DNA from: Phaeodactylum tricornutum CCAP 1055/1
Lineage: Eukaryota; Bacillariophyta; Bacillariophyceae; Surirellales; Neidiaceae
Assembly: GCF_000150955.2 (NCBI RefSeq)
Contig: NC_011695.1
Coordinates: forward strand, 62,001 to 126,000
Length of the DNA stretch: 64,000 nucleotides
Reading direction: 5' to 3'
The stretch's first letter is position 1. Each line of letters starts with the position of its first letter. The notes beneath the pieces are model-generated. The model was given only the letters and a program-made list of their open reading frames with translations, made no database searches and had not been told where the DNA came from. Below, in pieces: positions 38,702-49,910 of the stretch. The position numbers and the translations under genes are program-made.

Positions 38702-40642
38702 ATGCACGTGCGTAGCAGTGTTGTCGAACGAGCGTTGGCGTGGAGTCGCCTGGATCCGAACGAAACCACGGCCCGGTACGTCGACCATTTGCGGTCGCAG
38801 TCGACAACGGTGACACCTCCGGGGGGAACCATCCATGCTCACGATCACGCCGTCGCTCTGGCGGAACTTAACAAGCTCTTTCCGGAAACAGGAGAACGGA
38901 TTGCCTTTGGTACTGCCGGTCTTCGATCCGCCATGAAACCGGGACCCTTGGGAATGAATGATCTGGTCGTTGTGCAAACGGCACAAGGCCTCGCGCGGTA
39001 TTGCCGAGCTCAAGCCGAGTTGACCGAGGAATACGTTGCAAACAACAACAATAGCCGTAAATTATGCGCAGTTGTGGGGTACGATCATCGGGCCAACCCG
39101 TCTCTGCAGCTATCGTCCTTGAGTTTCGCCTTGTTGACGGCCCTGGTCTTTCGACACGCTGGCTGGGAATGTTTCTTGATGGACGGCTTTGTTGCGACGC
39201 CGCTCGTTCCCTTTGCTCTTTCGCAAATCAGCAACGCCGTCGTGGGAATTATGATTACCGCCAGTCACAATCCCAAACAAGACGCGGGCTATAAAGTATA
39301 CTGGAACGACGGTTGCCAAATCCGTCCCCCAGTCGATGCCGGGATCGCGCACGCCATTTTGCAAGAATTGCAGCCCTGGATGGACTATCGAAGAGAACTA
39401 GCCACGCAACGAGCAACCTTGACGAATGATCCGTGTTTGGGATTGAGTGACGCTGCACGCACACAAGGCATGATTCGAGCCTACTTGGCCAGTATTCAAG
39501 CATCGGGACTGGTTACCGCCCAGGGTGCGCTCATCGTGGACGATTCCGTCAGTTGGAAGCGACCGCCACCCAAGTTTTGTTACACAGCCATGCACGGGGT
39601 TGGCCTCGCGTTTGTGCGACAAAGTTTCGACGCCTTTGGATTGCCCGAATTTCTCAGCGTTCCCTCGCAGCAGAAGCCGGATCCAGCCTTTCCGACGGTA
39701 CCCTTTCCCAATCCCGAAGAAGCGGGTGCTCTCGATCTGGCCAAGGCCTTTGCTGAGGAACAAGGTTGCAGGATCGTGCTCGCCAATGATCCTGATGCGG
39801 ATCGATTAGCCGTCGCCGAACAACAGGACAATGGCTCGTGGACGGTCTTTACGGGCGATCAAATTGGGGTTCTGCTCGGGCACTGGCTATGGAGTAGACT
39901 CGGCCCTGTCTCCGACAAACCAATCGCCATGTGTGCCTCAACGGTATCGTCTCGTATGTTGGCGGAAATTGCCGCCCGGGAAGGCTTTTATTTTGAAGAC
40001 ACATTGACAGGCTTTAAATGGATTGGGTCCAGAGCGGCGGAACTCCATCGGTCAGGATCGTATCGAACAATCTTTTGTTACGAAGAAGCCATTGGCTTTT
40101 GTTGCGGGGATCTAATCTTCGACAAGGATGGTGTAACGGCGGCCGCTGTCTTCGCCGAACTTGCCTTGGACTCGTATCGGAATGGACGTACACTGGCGGA
40201 ACACATGCAGACTCTCTACGACAAATACGGAGAGTTCGTGTCCAACAATGGTTACTTTATTCTCGATGACCCCACCGTCGTGCCTGCAATTATGGATCGG
40301 ATCACTAATCACGGTGCTTTTGAGACACTCGATTCGGTGGGCACGTACGCGATAGACTCGATTCGGTATCTGGGTGAGCCCAGCTATGACTCAACGACAC
40401 CCGATCGAAAGCCGACACTCCCAACTTCCCAGTCTTCACCAATGTTGACCATTCGGCTGGTGAACGGTTGCGTTGCGCAATTCCGGGCCAGCGGAACAGA
40501 GCCTAAATTCAAGTACTACATTGAACTCAAGGGGGCACCAGGAGTCGATCGGAAAGTGGTAGAGGCAGAACTGCGGACCGTGTCCAGCGTACTACTGCAG
40601 GAATTGTTGCAGCCGTCCAAATTCGGGTTGAAACAGCCGTAA
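38702..40642 (+). CDS. PGM2: Phosphoglucomutase/phosphopentomutase (PGM2-like)
   Basis: Alpha-D-phosphohexomutase of 646 residues from the ATG at 38702. It interconverts glucose 1- and 6-phosphate or ribose/deoxyribose phosphates. The N-terminal signature RIAFGTAGLRSAM is typical of the PGM2/phosphopentomutase branch. The phosphoserine is S188 in TASHNPKQDAGYKVYW. The magnesium loop is DPDADR (363-368), the sugar-binding loop CYEEAIGF, and the phosphate-binding loop RASGTEPK starts at 595. Length agrees with PGM2 (about 610) better than classical PGM1. No plastid or mitochondrial presequence is apparent, so it is probably cytosolic. No intron is seen. Confidence 0.95.
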   Translation: MHVRSSVVERALAWSRLDPNETTARYVDHLRSQSTTVTPPGGTIHAHDHAVALAELNKLFPETGERIAFGTAGLRSAMKPGPLGMNDLVVVQTAQGLARYCRAQAELTEEYVANNNNSRKLCAVVGYDHRANPSLQLSSLSFALLTALVFRHAGWECFLMDGFVATPLVPFALSQISNAVVGIMITASHNPKQDAGYKVYWNDGCQIRPPVDAGIAHAILQELQPWMDYRRELATQRATLTNDPCLGLSDAARTQGMIRAYLASIQASGLVTAQGALIVDDSVSWKRPPPKFCYTAMHGVGLAFVRQSFDAFGLPEFLSVPSQQKPDPAFPTVPFPNPEEAGALDLAKAFAEEQGCRIVLANDPDADRLAVAEQQDNGSWTVFTGDQIGVLLGHWLWSRLGPVSDKPIAMCASTVSSRMLAEIAAREGFYFEDTLTGFKWIGSRAAELHRSGSYRTIFCYEEAIGFCCGDLIFDKDGVTAAAVFAELALDSYRNGRTLAEHMQTLYDKYGEFVSNNGYFILDDPTVVPAIMDRITNHGAFETLDSVGTYAIDSIRYLGEPSYDSTTPDRKPTLPTSQSSPMLTIRLVNGCVAQFRASGTEPKFKYYIELKGAPGVDRKVVEAELRTVSSVLLQELLQPSKFGLKQP

Positions 40643-41421
40643 TCTGGGTCGCCTCCGGGATGGCCGCATTGTGCGAATCCATTGCGTTAGAAGGTCTGCA
40701 AATTCGCAATTATTTGCATGCTGACGGAACCATTCCAAGCTCTTTATACAGAATTTGTTGTTGCCGTAAGCAAAATATACAGAAAAAGTGTGGTTATTAG
40801 GACGGAGAAATAAGTGTTACGGTAGGACTGGCTGTGTTGGAATGGCATCCACCTTGCAAGCTGACCGTGAAATACCTTACAATTCGTTGATTTGTTTCCG
40901 TAAAATGTCGGCCCATTCTGCCCCACATATCCTATGTCTCTGTCACATTCTCTATCTCAGTCAATGCAATTTTGAGCGTTTTCGGCATTGAAAACTATTT
41001 TTATCTTTGCTATCAGCCTGCAACAAGATCGAACAGAAAAATCACTTTCGGCGTTGCAAGGAATACGGACAACTCCTAATGAAAAGAAATAAACATGTTA
41101 AGAGGCAGATCAACAACACGCCCGAAAGGCGAATCGATTGCTAGTAAACGGCACGGCCGTTCGAGCATTGGTCATTTTCGTGCACGAATGAGGTGAATGA
41201 CCGCCCGTCTGTAGGGCGGGTAGTAAACGAGAAGGCTGACAGCTACCGCTGCTACTATACGAGAACTATCACAAGAGTGACTTCCCAGGAACCCCGACTA
41301 GTGCTTTGCAATTACGGCACTACTAGACGTTAAAGGCTTCGCGACGGTGGCAATGTCAATGCGCCGAATAAGAGGGATGATGTATACTACCATAAACAGG
41401 ACGTTGTCTGATTGTGAGTGT
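40643..41421. other. Spacer between converging PGM2 and calmodulin genes
   Basis: 779 bp without a gene. A small GC hairpin (CCGCCC, 7-base loop, GGGCGG) occurs at 41202-41220. The rest is AT-rich and presumably 3' UTR. Confidence 0.5.
41202..41220. other. GC-rich hairpin in the calmodulin 3' region
   Basis: Inverted repeat CCGCCC/GGGCGG around the loop GTCTGTA, about 200 bp past the calmodulin stop. Its function is unknown. Confidence 0.4.
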
Positions 41422-42862
<1,441 letters not shown>

Positions 42863-43282
42863 ATGTTTTCCGCTGGGAGTAGAGCAAGAAAAAGACCTCG
42901 CCTTGTAGCATCGAATGATCTACTTTCGGTTCCTTTCCGGTTCGCACAGAGGCCCGACACAATCCTGTCGTCCACTTCTCGCACACTGTGCGAAGAATCG
43001 TCGACGTCCGTGAGCTTCCCAACCGACCGGGCTTCCTTGGAACGTGAGAAAGCTCGCGTGCAAGCCGAAATTGATCGTCTGGACAGTTCATCCTGTTGGG
43101 GGTGTTTACTGACGGGCGTGGGTACCTGCCTAGGCTTGTCGACATATTTTTTCTACCTCGGCTATGGGGAAGAGCAACGCTGGCAACGCGCACGGCTCCG
43201 CCAAATCCGGCAGCGGCCGTTCTACGTCGCAATTTCCGCATCTTGGCTAGTCGCAGGAGCCTACCGACTGCATCTCGGATAA
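42863..43282 (+). CDS. Small two-pass membrane protein, possibly DMAC1/DUF4536-like
   Basis: 139 residues; ATG at 42863. The N-terminal 60 residues are basic and Ser-rich, consistent with a mitochondrial presequence. A short charged helix (LEREKARVQAEIDRL) leads into the first membrane segment, CWGCLLTGVGTCLGLSTYFFYLGY. The second is FYVAISASWLVAGAYRL. A CxxC at the start of the first helix followed by a Gly-rich membrane segment resembles DMAC1 (TMEM261), a complex I assembly protein of the mitochondrial inner membrane. The match is by pattern only and the protein could belong to another family. Confidence 0.6.
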   Translation: MFSAGSRARKRPRLVASNDLLSVPFRFAQRPDTILSSTSRTLCEESSTSVSFPTDRASLEREKARVQAEIDRLDSSSCWGCLLTGVGTCLGLSTYFFYLGYGEEQRWQRARLRQIRQRPFYVAISASWLVAGAYRLHLG

Positions 43283-43530
43283 GAGAGCGGTAGTGTCTCC
43301 CTACTGAGACGCCTTGTCCAAATAGGTAGATACAGTAGTGTACGAAAAGTTTGGAATAGTAGAAGCGAAAAAAACCTAGTTTATCGTAACGTCTACAAAC
43401 CAAAGCAGCCGATTTTATAGATTTCAATCGCATCCACCTCTCGTCAGACAATAATTCTTCCATTTCGGCCACAACGGTAGCTTCCCCGCAACTTCCAGGA
43501 CCCGTGCCTGCTTGATAGACGCTTCTTCCT

Positions 43531-44122
43531 TTACCGGCCTCCGGCTTTGGGCACGCGCTGCGGATCGTGTTGCAACAAGTACGAGGCCAAAAACTCAATG
43601 GGCTTCGCCGGACGTTCCTTGACGAGTTCGGCCATGCCTAGGAATTGAACACACATCCGCGTGGTGGTTAGACAACTATACAACGAGGTGCACTCGTCCT
43701 GTATGATTGTATACAATGCACGTACCATCCAACAAGATAGGAACGACCGTCTGGTCGAGATAAGCACGAATCGGAAGACGTTGCAATTGTGGGTCGCCTT
43801 GCGTCTGCTGTTGTTGTTGCTGCTGCATTTGCGGGGGCGCCTGTTGAGGTTTCATCGGCGTCGGTTGAATCTGTTGCGCTTGCATCGGCGTCGGTTGAAT
43901 CTGTTGCGCTTGCATTGTCTGCGGAGGCTGTTGCATCTGCGGAGGCTGCTGCGGGTGCGCCAGTTCCTGTTGGCGCTGCTGCGTTTGCGCCAGCATTTGC
44001 TGCAACTGGTGCTGCTGCGTCATGTGCTGCATTTGTTGCTGCTGGGGATGTTGCGGTTGTCCCTGACCCGCACCTTGCTGGTCGTGATTGTACATGCCAC
44101 CGTTAGGATTCGTACCGTCCAT
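43531..44122 (-). CDS. DPY30: DPY30-domain protein with Gln-rich N-terminus
   Basis: Two exons, 44122-43726 and 43637-43531, encoding 167 residues. The 88-nt intron runs from GTACGT to TTCCTAG. The C-terminal 45 residues form the DPY30 dimerisation motif, [40 protein letters not shown], split by the intron in the Gly codon after LLD. DPY30 is a core subunit of COMPASS/MLL histone H3K4 methyltransferase complexes and also occurs in flagellar proteins. About 110 residues before it are almost entirely Gln, Pro and Met, with an exact repeat of MQAQQIQPTP. This low-complexity extension is absent from animal DPY30 (about 99 residues). Nuclear COMPASS is the more likely home. Confidence 0.9.
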
Positions 44123-44607
44123 GGGAAGAAAAAAGGATCGATAGCAAGCAGAAGAAATCGATCAAGGAACGCCAAGTACCTTCTGCCGTTGTTTGGCTGC
44201 GCCGTTTGTCATTGCGTTGGCAGGCAAAAAAGCATGGGACTGCGCGTGCGGCGGTCTTCCAAACAATCCAACGTGATTCTACGTCTTCCAGTAGTTTCCG
44301 CCGAATTCTATGATCCACAAACATTCCCAGTTCCATAACCTCGGAGGACTTTCTAGATTCCGGATTCCTCTCAAATCAGCCTCGGAGCAAGTTGGACGCG
44401 CACTCTCAGAATTGACAACCATTTGCAGTCGCTCACGGTCTCAGGTCGAGAATTGGTTTCTAATAGTGCAACTTTCAATCTACATTAGTCAACCATCAGA
44501 GCCGCGCTGCACCGGCAGAGAGGAGGGAGCACTACCCAGTTGGAAGATCCAGCGGATTGAATCTGGCTTTCCTCGGAAAGAGGCGAACGTCGGTGGGTGG
44601 GAACGCG
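44123..44607. promoter_or_regulatory. Divergent promoter spacer, DPY30/acidic coiled-coil gene
   Basis: 485 bp between two start codons, with no supported gene. No specific element is called. Confidence 0.4.
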
Positions 44608-45249
44608 ATGACAGCGCCATTGCAAGCAATTCAGAGTGAGCAAGACCAATCGGACGGAGCAATCGCACCCACTGCCGCTGCACATCGATCAATCGGCAAC
44701 ACATTCTCATCAGAAACAGACCTCTCCGCTTGTGCGATTCTTTCTAGAAACGTGGACGACCGATCCAATTCGACTCTCGAGGAAGAGACGACTGACTGTG
44801 AGGTATCCGATTGGGAGGAGCACGACGAAACAGAATGGGACGATTATCTCGACGAAGCGTCGGACGAGGCTCAACGAGAGTTGGACCGCGAGCTTGATCG
44901 AGAACTTGAACGAGAGATGGATTGTCTGATGAGAGAGACCTACGGAAACGTTGAAGATTCTTTACAGAAGGAACTCGATGCGGCAATAGAACAACAGATG
45001 AATGACCTTTTGGCCCGTGAGGAGGAAGCAGAGTGTGAGCGGCATCTACCGGCTTCCCGAACTTTTGCAGCGTTTTTCTCTCGACGCCTACTTACAAACA
45101 ACGAATTCGTCCCGTCTGAAAAACACCCTTTCACTGTAAGAGAGAAAGGACGTCCCGAAAAAATCGTTACAGCTGCTAGTCTTCAAGCTACAATCCAAAT
45201 AGCGATCGACAACTACAACCAAACAGTGAAGGATGAGAGCCCACGATAA
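44608..45249 (+). CDS. Unassigned acidic coiled-coil protein (213 aa)
   Basis: Not recognised. The ATG at 44608 is the first in-frame start. Residues 1-60 look disordered. A strongly acidic, helical centre follows (EEETTDCEVSDWEEHDETEW, then repeated ELDRELDRELEREMD), in which a REL(D/E) unit recurs and predicts a long single helix or coiled coil. The C-terminal 60 residues are more mixed (FAAFFSRRLLTNNEFVPSEK, ATIQIAIDNYNQTVK). No targeting signal is seen. The gene is supported by an uninterrupted frame and its place in a divergent pair with DPY30. Confidence 0.6.
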   Translation: MTAPLQAIQSEQDQSDGAIAPTAAAHRSIGNTFSSETDLSACAILSRNVDDRSNSTLEEETTDCEVSDWEEHDETEWDDYLDEASDEAQRELDRELDRELEREMDCLMRETYGNVEDSLQKELDAAIEQQMNDLLAREEEAECERHLPASRTFAAFFSRRLLTNNEFVPSEKHPFTVREKGRPEKIVTAASLQATIQIAIDNYNQTVKDESPR

Positions 45250-45493
45250 AGGTGGGTGGCATTGCCTTCTTCCCATATACCACAATTGAACTCGTACAAA
45301 TCGCGCAAAAGAGGTGCTTAGCGCACGGGAGAGCCGTCAACCCTGACGTACCAAGTGAAATCTACCCGATAGGTCAGAAAATAGTGGTTTGGTTGCTTTT
45401 TGTAAGTGGCGTGGCATTTCCAGATGATGGTTTCCTACCGTGTCATTTCGTCTTTGGTCTCCAGAATACAGCTCAAAACAACAAATGTAATTA

Positions 45494-46921
45494 TTAGTAG
45501 GCTAATCTATCATTTTGGCAGGTTGCCAACCGCTCTTCGATGCGTTGAACGACGTAGGCGGGAATTTTCTCCTTTCCCCCTGGTTTATCAAAAGCTTGGA
45601 TCGCGGCGGTGCACATGAGCACTAGATTGTCACATCGTGAAGGTTTTGCATTATTCCAGCGGACGAGCTCCAGCGTGGTGCCCAAGCGAGCGTTGGTGAC
45701 GCCGCACCGATTCCGCCATATTTCGTTCAAGTATTCCACGTCGTCCCGGTCGATCTGCAACGGGCCGATCCAGACACTGTCGACAACGGTACCACCGGTT
45801 GTAGCGATGGTTGCTACGTCGTCGCGTGTGGTATTTTGCAGTACTCGCTTTTGGATGCGGTCTTCCCGTGTTTGCAAATGCTGAAACAATTTGTTGCGTA
45901 CATTTTTTCCCACTCGTTCTCCCGTCACGGGTTGAAAGGGTTTGTTACCAACTTGCGTTAGGACCATGGCCGCCAATGCCTGCCCCATAATGGCAGGCAT
46001 GGTACCGAGCACGGGAATCACTCGGATTCGCATCCCGTCGACGGCTCCAAATTGGTGCACGCCGGCTTCTTTTTGTTCGGCGGTAAAATCCGCCAACTTG
46101 ACCACCGGCTTTTCGGTACTGTACACGATGGATATTTTGTCCATATTATCGAGGTAGTCACTTTTTTGGTCGTCGCTGTGGTCCGCCATGTATTTTTTGA
46201 GATGTTGCCGTAGCTTGGTGGCCAGAGGATCGCGGGATGCCGTGCGCAAATCGGACACGTGCAAGCGCGTAACGTCGGCTTTGCCTCCGGCCCCCATACA
46301 AGAGACTACGCGTGTTTGGGTTTGGCAGCAACGAGCCAGAAGCACCGCCTTGGTCGGTACGTCATCAATGGCGTCCACGACCAAATCCCAGTGCTCGCCG
46401 TCTGGCAGAGACAGCAACGCGGCGCCGGTGTCGGCGGTGTACATTTCCACACGTGTGTCGAGAACCAGTTTCGTCGGATCGGGACAAATGCGGCGACAAA
46501 ACTTCGCTAGACAGGTTGCTTTGGGAGTGCCAACGTCAGCGAGGACGGCGCAGGCGTGTCGATTGAGACTGGATAAGGTGACTTGGTCAAAATCAATGAG
46601 ACGGAGGTACCCCACCCCGGCGCGGGCCAACATATGAGCAGTGTGACTTCCCACTCCACCCAGTCCAACGACACAAATCTTGCAACGTTTCAGTCGGTCC
46701 ATGCCATCCTCGCCAAAGTAAAGCAAATGCCGGGAGAGTTGCTCGTCGCGAATGTCGTCGGGTAAGAGGGTGGATGCCGTTGGCGTCTGGTTAAGTGTCG
46801 GTGAGTACAACGTCTGCGGATTTTTCGTCGATTGATATCGCTGGAGACACCATGTGGCTATCACAGTGCTCAGAGATCCTGCTACAAGGCCGATCCAAAG
46901 GTCGGAACGGTCCTTCTTCAT
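45494..46921 (-). CDS. TCD1: tRNA threonylcarbamoyladenosine dehydratase (TcdA/Tcd1-2)
   Basis: E1-like (ThiF/MoeB fold) enzyme that cyclises t6A37 to ct6A in ANN-decoding tRNAs using ATP. The frame of 475 residues starts at the ATG 46921. Residues 8-26 (LWIGLVAGSLSTVIATWCL) form a membrane anchor, as in yeast Tcd1/Tcd2 of the mitochondrial outer membrane. The nucleotide motif is GLGGVGS (86-92), followed by the family segments IDFDQVTLSSLNRHA, DLVVDAIDDVPTKAVL and SCMGAGGKADVTRL. The C-terminal region (WRNRCGVTNARLGTTLELVRWN) also matches the eukaryotic form. No intron is seen. Bacterial TcdA (about 268 residues) lacks both extensions. Confidence 0.93.
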   Translation of the reverse strand: MKKDRSDLWIGLVAGSLSTVIATWCLQRYQSTKNPQTLYSPTLNQTPTASTLLPDDIRDEQLSRHLLYFGEDGMDRLKRCKICVVGLGGVGSHTAHMLARAGVGYLRLIDFDQVTLSSLNRHACAVLADVGTPKATCLAKFCRRICPDPTKLVLDTRVEMYTADTGAALLSLPDGEHWDLVVDAIDDVPTKAVLLARCCQTQTRVVSCMGAGGKADVTRLHVSDLRTASRDPLATKLRQHLKKYMADHSDDQKSDYLDNMDKISIVYSTEKPVVKLADFTAEQKEAGVHQFGAVDGMRIRVIPVLGTMPAIMGQALAAMVLTQVGNKPFQPVTGERVGKNVRNKLFQHLQTREDRIQKRVLQNTTRDDVATIATTGGTVVDSVWIGPLQIDRDDVEYLNEIWRNRCGVTNARLGTTLELVRWNNAKPSRCDNLVLMCTAAIQAFDKPGGKEKIPAYVVQRIEERLATCQNDRLAY

Positions 46922-47277
46922 GGTCCAACGCGTGTCGGCCGTGGGAAAGAATGTGAGAGTTTCACAATGTTACATTTTCCGAAGGACGATTGCAATGGAC
47001 GGTGCGGGAGACTGCGCCCAGCGAAACAAACTTTCTATTGGCTTTATAGGTATCTTAGCGACATTGAATATTTATATTTATCATTCCTGACGGCACCACC
47101 TTTCGAAGAGAACGAGACTCCAAAATCTACCAACCGTATTCATCCTGGGAGACACTTCTATTTGACAGCGACAGTGACGATGAACGATCGAGCTTGCATT
47201 CGCCTTGGTGAGTTTTGGTAGACGTGGACAGAAACTGCCTACCGTAGTACAGCAGTGTGTGAAAGACCTCCGTTTTC
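46922..47277. promoter_or_regulatory. Divergent promoter spacer, TcdA/CCDC130
   Basis: 356 bp between two start codons. A short AT-rich block (TTATAGGTATCTTAGCGACATTG... near 47043) lies centrally. No gene is seen. Confidence 0.45.
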
Positions 47278-48405
47278 ATGTCGTCGTTAGCTGCAACCCA
47301 AGCGGACGGCTACTACGTGCCGCCCGAGTACTTTGAATCGGGAGCGTACCAAAAGAAGTCCAAGAATCAGTGGCATGCTGCCACCGCTTCCCGAGGCAAA
47401 GCCAAGTCCAACCAGTCCCAACCGGTCGTTCGCTTCGAATTGCCCCACTCCGGTGTTTGTGAAGCATGCGATGCCCGTATTATGCGTGGAACGCGATACA
47501 ACGCGACCAAAATTGCCACGGACGAATTTTACTTTTCCACTCGTATTTGGGAATTTCGTATCCAATGTCGCGCCGATTGTACGCAGCAGTTTGTGATACG
47601 AACCGATCCGGCCGCTCGTGATTTTAAGTACGTCTCGGGCATTCGATTGCGAGTCCAAACATGGGATACGGTGGAAGCAGGGAGTCTGGGGGTCGTGGAT
47701 TTGGCGCAATCCGGACCCCGCGCGCACGCGTTGGAATCGGCCGCCATCGCGAGCGATTTGGAACGTCTGGAAGTCGCGCAGTTGGGTGCCCGCCGAGCCC
47801 AAACGGAAGTGGAACAACTCATGACGCTGCAACGATTGAATCTGAACATATATCGCAACGATGCGGACCGCAACGCACAAATTCGTAGGGGATTTCGAAC
47901 GGAACGACAATCTCGCAAACGTCAACTAGTGAACGGTGATGCTTTGGGATGGAGGCGAGGCATGTCGTTGTTGGATCACAACAGTGCGGATGAAGGACAG
48001 GCAAAAGGTACGACGTTTGGAGATCGAAGACAATCGGAACGGCAGCGTTGGCAAAAAGTACGACAGTCTACCATCTTTTCGGCAAAAGCGACTTGTGCAA
48101 ACACTTCCAGCACACCCACTGCGAAACAAGAAGTAATACCGGACCAAACTGCATCGTCGTCATTCACGGTGAAAAGAAACAGGCGGAATGGTCGGGAATG
48201 CGCAGATGTGGTTGACTTGACGGAAACGTCGAGCTTGAAACGTGCGATCGCTCCACAGCGAATCGTGAAGCGACTAAAGGTTGTGGTCAATGGGGCCAAA
48301 GGGTCTCTTGTGAATCACCTTAATACGGAGACGAGAGAAACTGTTACCAGGACTCATGGTTCTGCTCTCGATACCCTGACGGCGTACGATTCCGACAGCG
48401 ACTAG
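47278..48405 (+). CDS. CCDC130: CCDC130/Saf4-type splicing factor (YJU2 family)
   Basis: Spliceosomal protein of the YJU2/CWC16 family, which acts at or near the branching step. The 375-residue frame starts at the ATG 47278. After YYVPPEYFESGAY, equivalent to the family's YYPPDF start, comes the zinc-binding core: VVRFELPHSGVCEACDARIMRGTRYNA, with CxxC, and FRIQCRADCTQQFVIRTDP with the second cysteine pair. IRLRVQTWDT then matches the family's RKEERWD turn. The RRGFRTERQSRKRQL helix corresponds to the conserved basic helix of CCDC130 rather than CCDC94. The C-terminal 180 residues are low-complexity and nuclear-like. No intron is seen. Confidence 0.92.
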   Translation: MSSLAATQADGYYVPPEYFESGAYQKKSKNQWHAATASRGKAKSNQSQPVVRFELPHSGVCEACDARIMRGTRYNATKIATDEFYFSTRIWEFRIQCRADCTQQFVIRTDPAARDFKYVSGIRLRVQTWDTVEAGSLGVVDLAQSGPRAHALESAAIASDLERLEVAQLGARRAQTEVEQLMTLQRLNLNIYRNDADRNAQIRRGFRTERQSRKRQLVNGDALGWRRGMSLLDHNSADEGQAKGTTFGDRRQSERQRWQKVRQSTIFSAKATCANTSSTPTAKQEVIPDQTASSSFTVKRNRRNGRECADVVDLTETSSLKRAIAPQRIVKRLKVVVNGAKGSLVNHLNTETRETVTRTHGSALDTLTAYDSDSD

Positions 48406-48565
48406 GACGGATCCTTGTAGACAAACCTGATCGCTTCAGAATACAAGCATAGCACTTTAGTATCAGTAAGTGCACTATACCTAAAACCCAAGTTCATACA
48501 ACAAAAGGCGAGTACATTACATCGGTTGCCAATACTTAAAATCTCGTGCTTGACAGCAAATATGA

Positions 48566-49549
48566 CTACTCTATGGCTTTCTGCCCATTATCATGGGTAG
48601 CGCGGTTGTGCTCACGATCCCTCTTCTTCCGTAACAACTTAAGCGAGTCAACCGTTGCTCCGCTATCCACCGAGTCATTCGAGCTGACCTCTCTCCGTTT
48701 CCGACGTCGTCTTTCGGAATACTCCTGATGATCGCGTCTCTTGTTCTGCCGACTGTGGTGACGTTGCGATGTGGATTCATCGTCACGGTCCTTTCTACGA
48801 CGCTTGCGAGAACGACGATCTCGATCAGCAGTACTCAGGCTCTGCTCATCGTCCGTGCTTGAGTGGACCGTCTGCTTTTCCTTCCGCCGTCTTTCTTTGT
48901 GCCTTTGTCTTCTTTTCTTCCGTCGCGCCGAAGATGAAGTTGAATCCGATAGTGACAGGGAGATGTCGTCTACAACGCTGTTGTCTTTTTCGCTACTTCG
49001 TCGTCTCCGCCGTCTTGTCTTACGGTGTTTCGATTTTTTGTGACGTTTCATTTTCCGTCGATCGTCTTTTTCTTCCCGCGTTTCTGGCAGCAGGGGATAG
49101 GGATTGTCCTCCGTGGCTGTGGCTGCCGTTGCGACGGTGGTTGACTGGATCGTCGTCGCGGTCTGCATCATTTGCTGTTCCAGTGAAGCGTCCCGCAACG
49201 CCACGGCGGATTTGTCGGCCAACCCCGAACGCCGTTGCCGTAAAGCCACCGCCTGTCGGATTTCTTCCAAGTAGCGTCGCGCGTTGACGTGCGTAGCATC
49301 CACCTCCAGCGCTTGCTGGAGCAGCTGTTGGGCCCGGTCCCATTTTCCCTGATTGGCTTCCAGCGACCCGTAGGCGACCAACAAGTCGGCGTGGCGCGGG
49401 ACTAGATCAAGACCTTGCTGATAATGATGGCGAGCGGTAGTATAATCTTCCTTTTGGGCCGCCTGGATCCCTTGTTCGAGTTGCCTTGAGCTCCAAGACA
49501 AGTTCTGTCGGCTTCGGAGTGTCAGGTAGTCCACGTCGGGGTACGCCAT
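48566..49549 (-). CDS. TPR protein with Arg/Ser/Lys-rich tail (TTC14-like)
   Basis: 327 residues from the ATG at 49549; the frame extends further upstream but that part overlaps another possible gene and reads like noise. Residues about 10-105 hold TPR-like helices (LEQGIQAAQKEDYTTARHHY, LVAYGSLEANQGKWDRAQQL, QALEVDATHVNARRYLEEI). The remainder is strongly basic with runs of Arg, Lys and Ser (RRKMKRHKKSKHRKTRRRRRR, DRRSRKRRRKDRDDES), a tail seen in nuclear RNA-processing proteins. TTC14 joins TPRs to such a tail, but it also has an S1 domain not seen here. A nuclear RNA-related role is inference. Confidence 0.75.
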   Translation of the reverse strand: MAYPDVDYLTLRSRQNLSWSSRQLEQGIQAAQKEDYTTARHHYQQGLDLVPRHADLLVAYGSLEANQGKWDRAQQLLQQALEVDATHVNARRYLEEIRQAVALRQRRSGLADKSAVALRDASLEQQMMQTATTIQSTTVATAATATEDNPYPLLPETREEKDDRRKMKRHKKSKHRKTRRRRRRSSEKDNSVVDDISLSLSDSTSSSARRKKRRQRHKERRRKEKQTVHSSTDDEQSLSTADRDRRSRKRRRKDRDDESTSQRHHSRQNKRRDHQEYSERRRRKRREVSSNDSVDSGATVDSLKLLRKKRDREHNRATHDNGQKAIE

Positions 49550-49628
49550 TGCGTGATGCTGCTGTTGCCGTTCTAGCGGGGCATTCGTTTTATCGTTTGC
49601 GATTGCCGCAATTGGATTCGTGTCGTGG

Positions 49629-49910
49629 TCATGGTACGGACAAGGAAGTTTCTGGTGGCAGAGTCTCGACGGTTTGTAGAACCCACGGAGTGTGGGAAAA
49701 CTCGGCGTCGTAGTTAGCGTACGCATCCAACCGAGACGGGTCCAACAATCGCTTCTCCCAGAGGTCCATACCGCGTTCGGTAGTTTCGGATTTGGTCGAT
49801 TCCGGAGTGTGGAAAGGGACACTCTGGCTATAATGATCCGGACGATTCCAGTCCGTAGGGTGCTCGCCTTTCGTCGTTCCGTGAGCTTTTCCGCAAGTTC
49901 GTTGGCTCAT
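49629..49910 (-). CDS. Small hypothetical protein (93 aa)
   Basis: Not recognised. From the ATG at 49910 the frame reads MSQRTCGKAHG..., with protein-like composition at the C-terminal half (MDLWEKRLLDPSRLDAYANY, then DAEFSHTPWVLQTVETLPPE). It lies 80 bp upstream of the TPR gene on the same strand. A longer frame on the opposite strand (49692-50201) overlaps it but is Arg/Ser-rich and looks like a shadow. An intron-bearing or longer gene is possible. Confidence 0.4.
   Translation of the reverse strand: MSQRTCGKAHGTTKGEHPTDWNRPDHYSQSVPFHTPESTKSETTERGMDLWEKRLLDPSRLDAYANYDAEFSHTPWVLQTVETLPPETSLSVP

Noticed and set aside
43661-44338. 225-codon plus-strand frame rich in Leu and Arg
   Set aside because: It is the complement of the Gln-rich DPY30 exon; its composition is explained by CAG/CTG bias.
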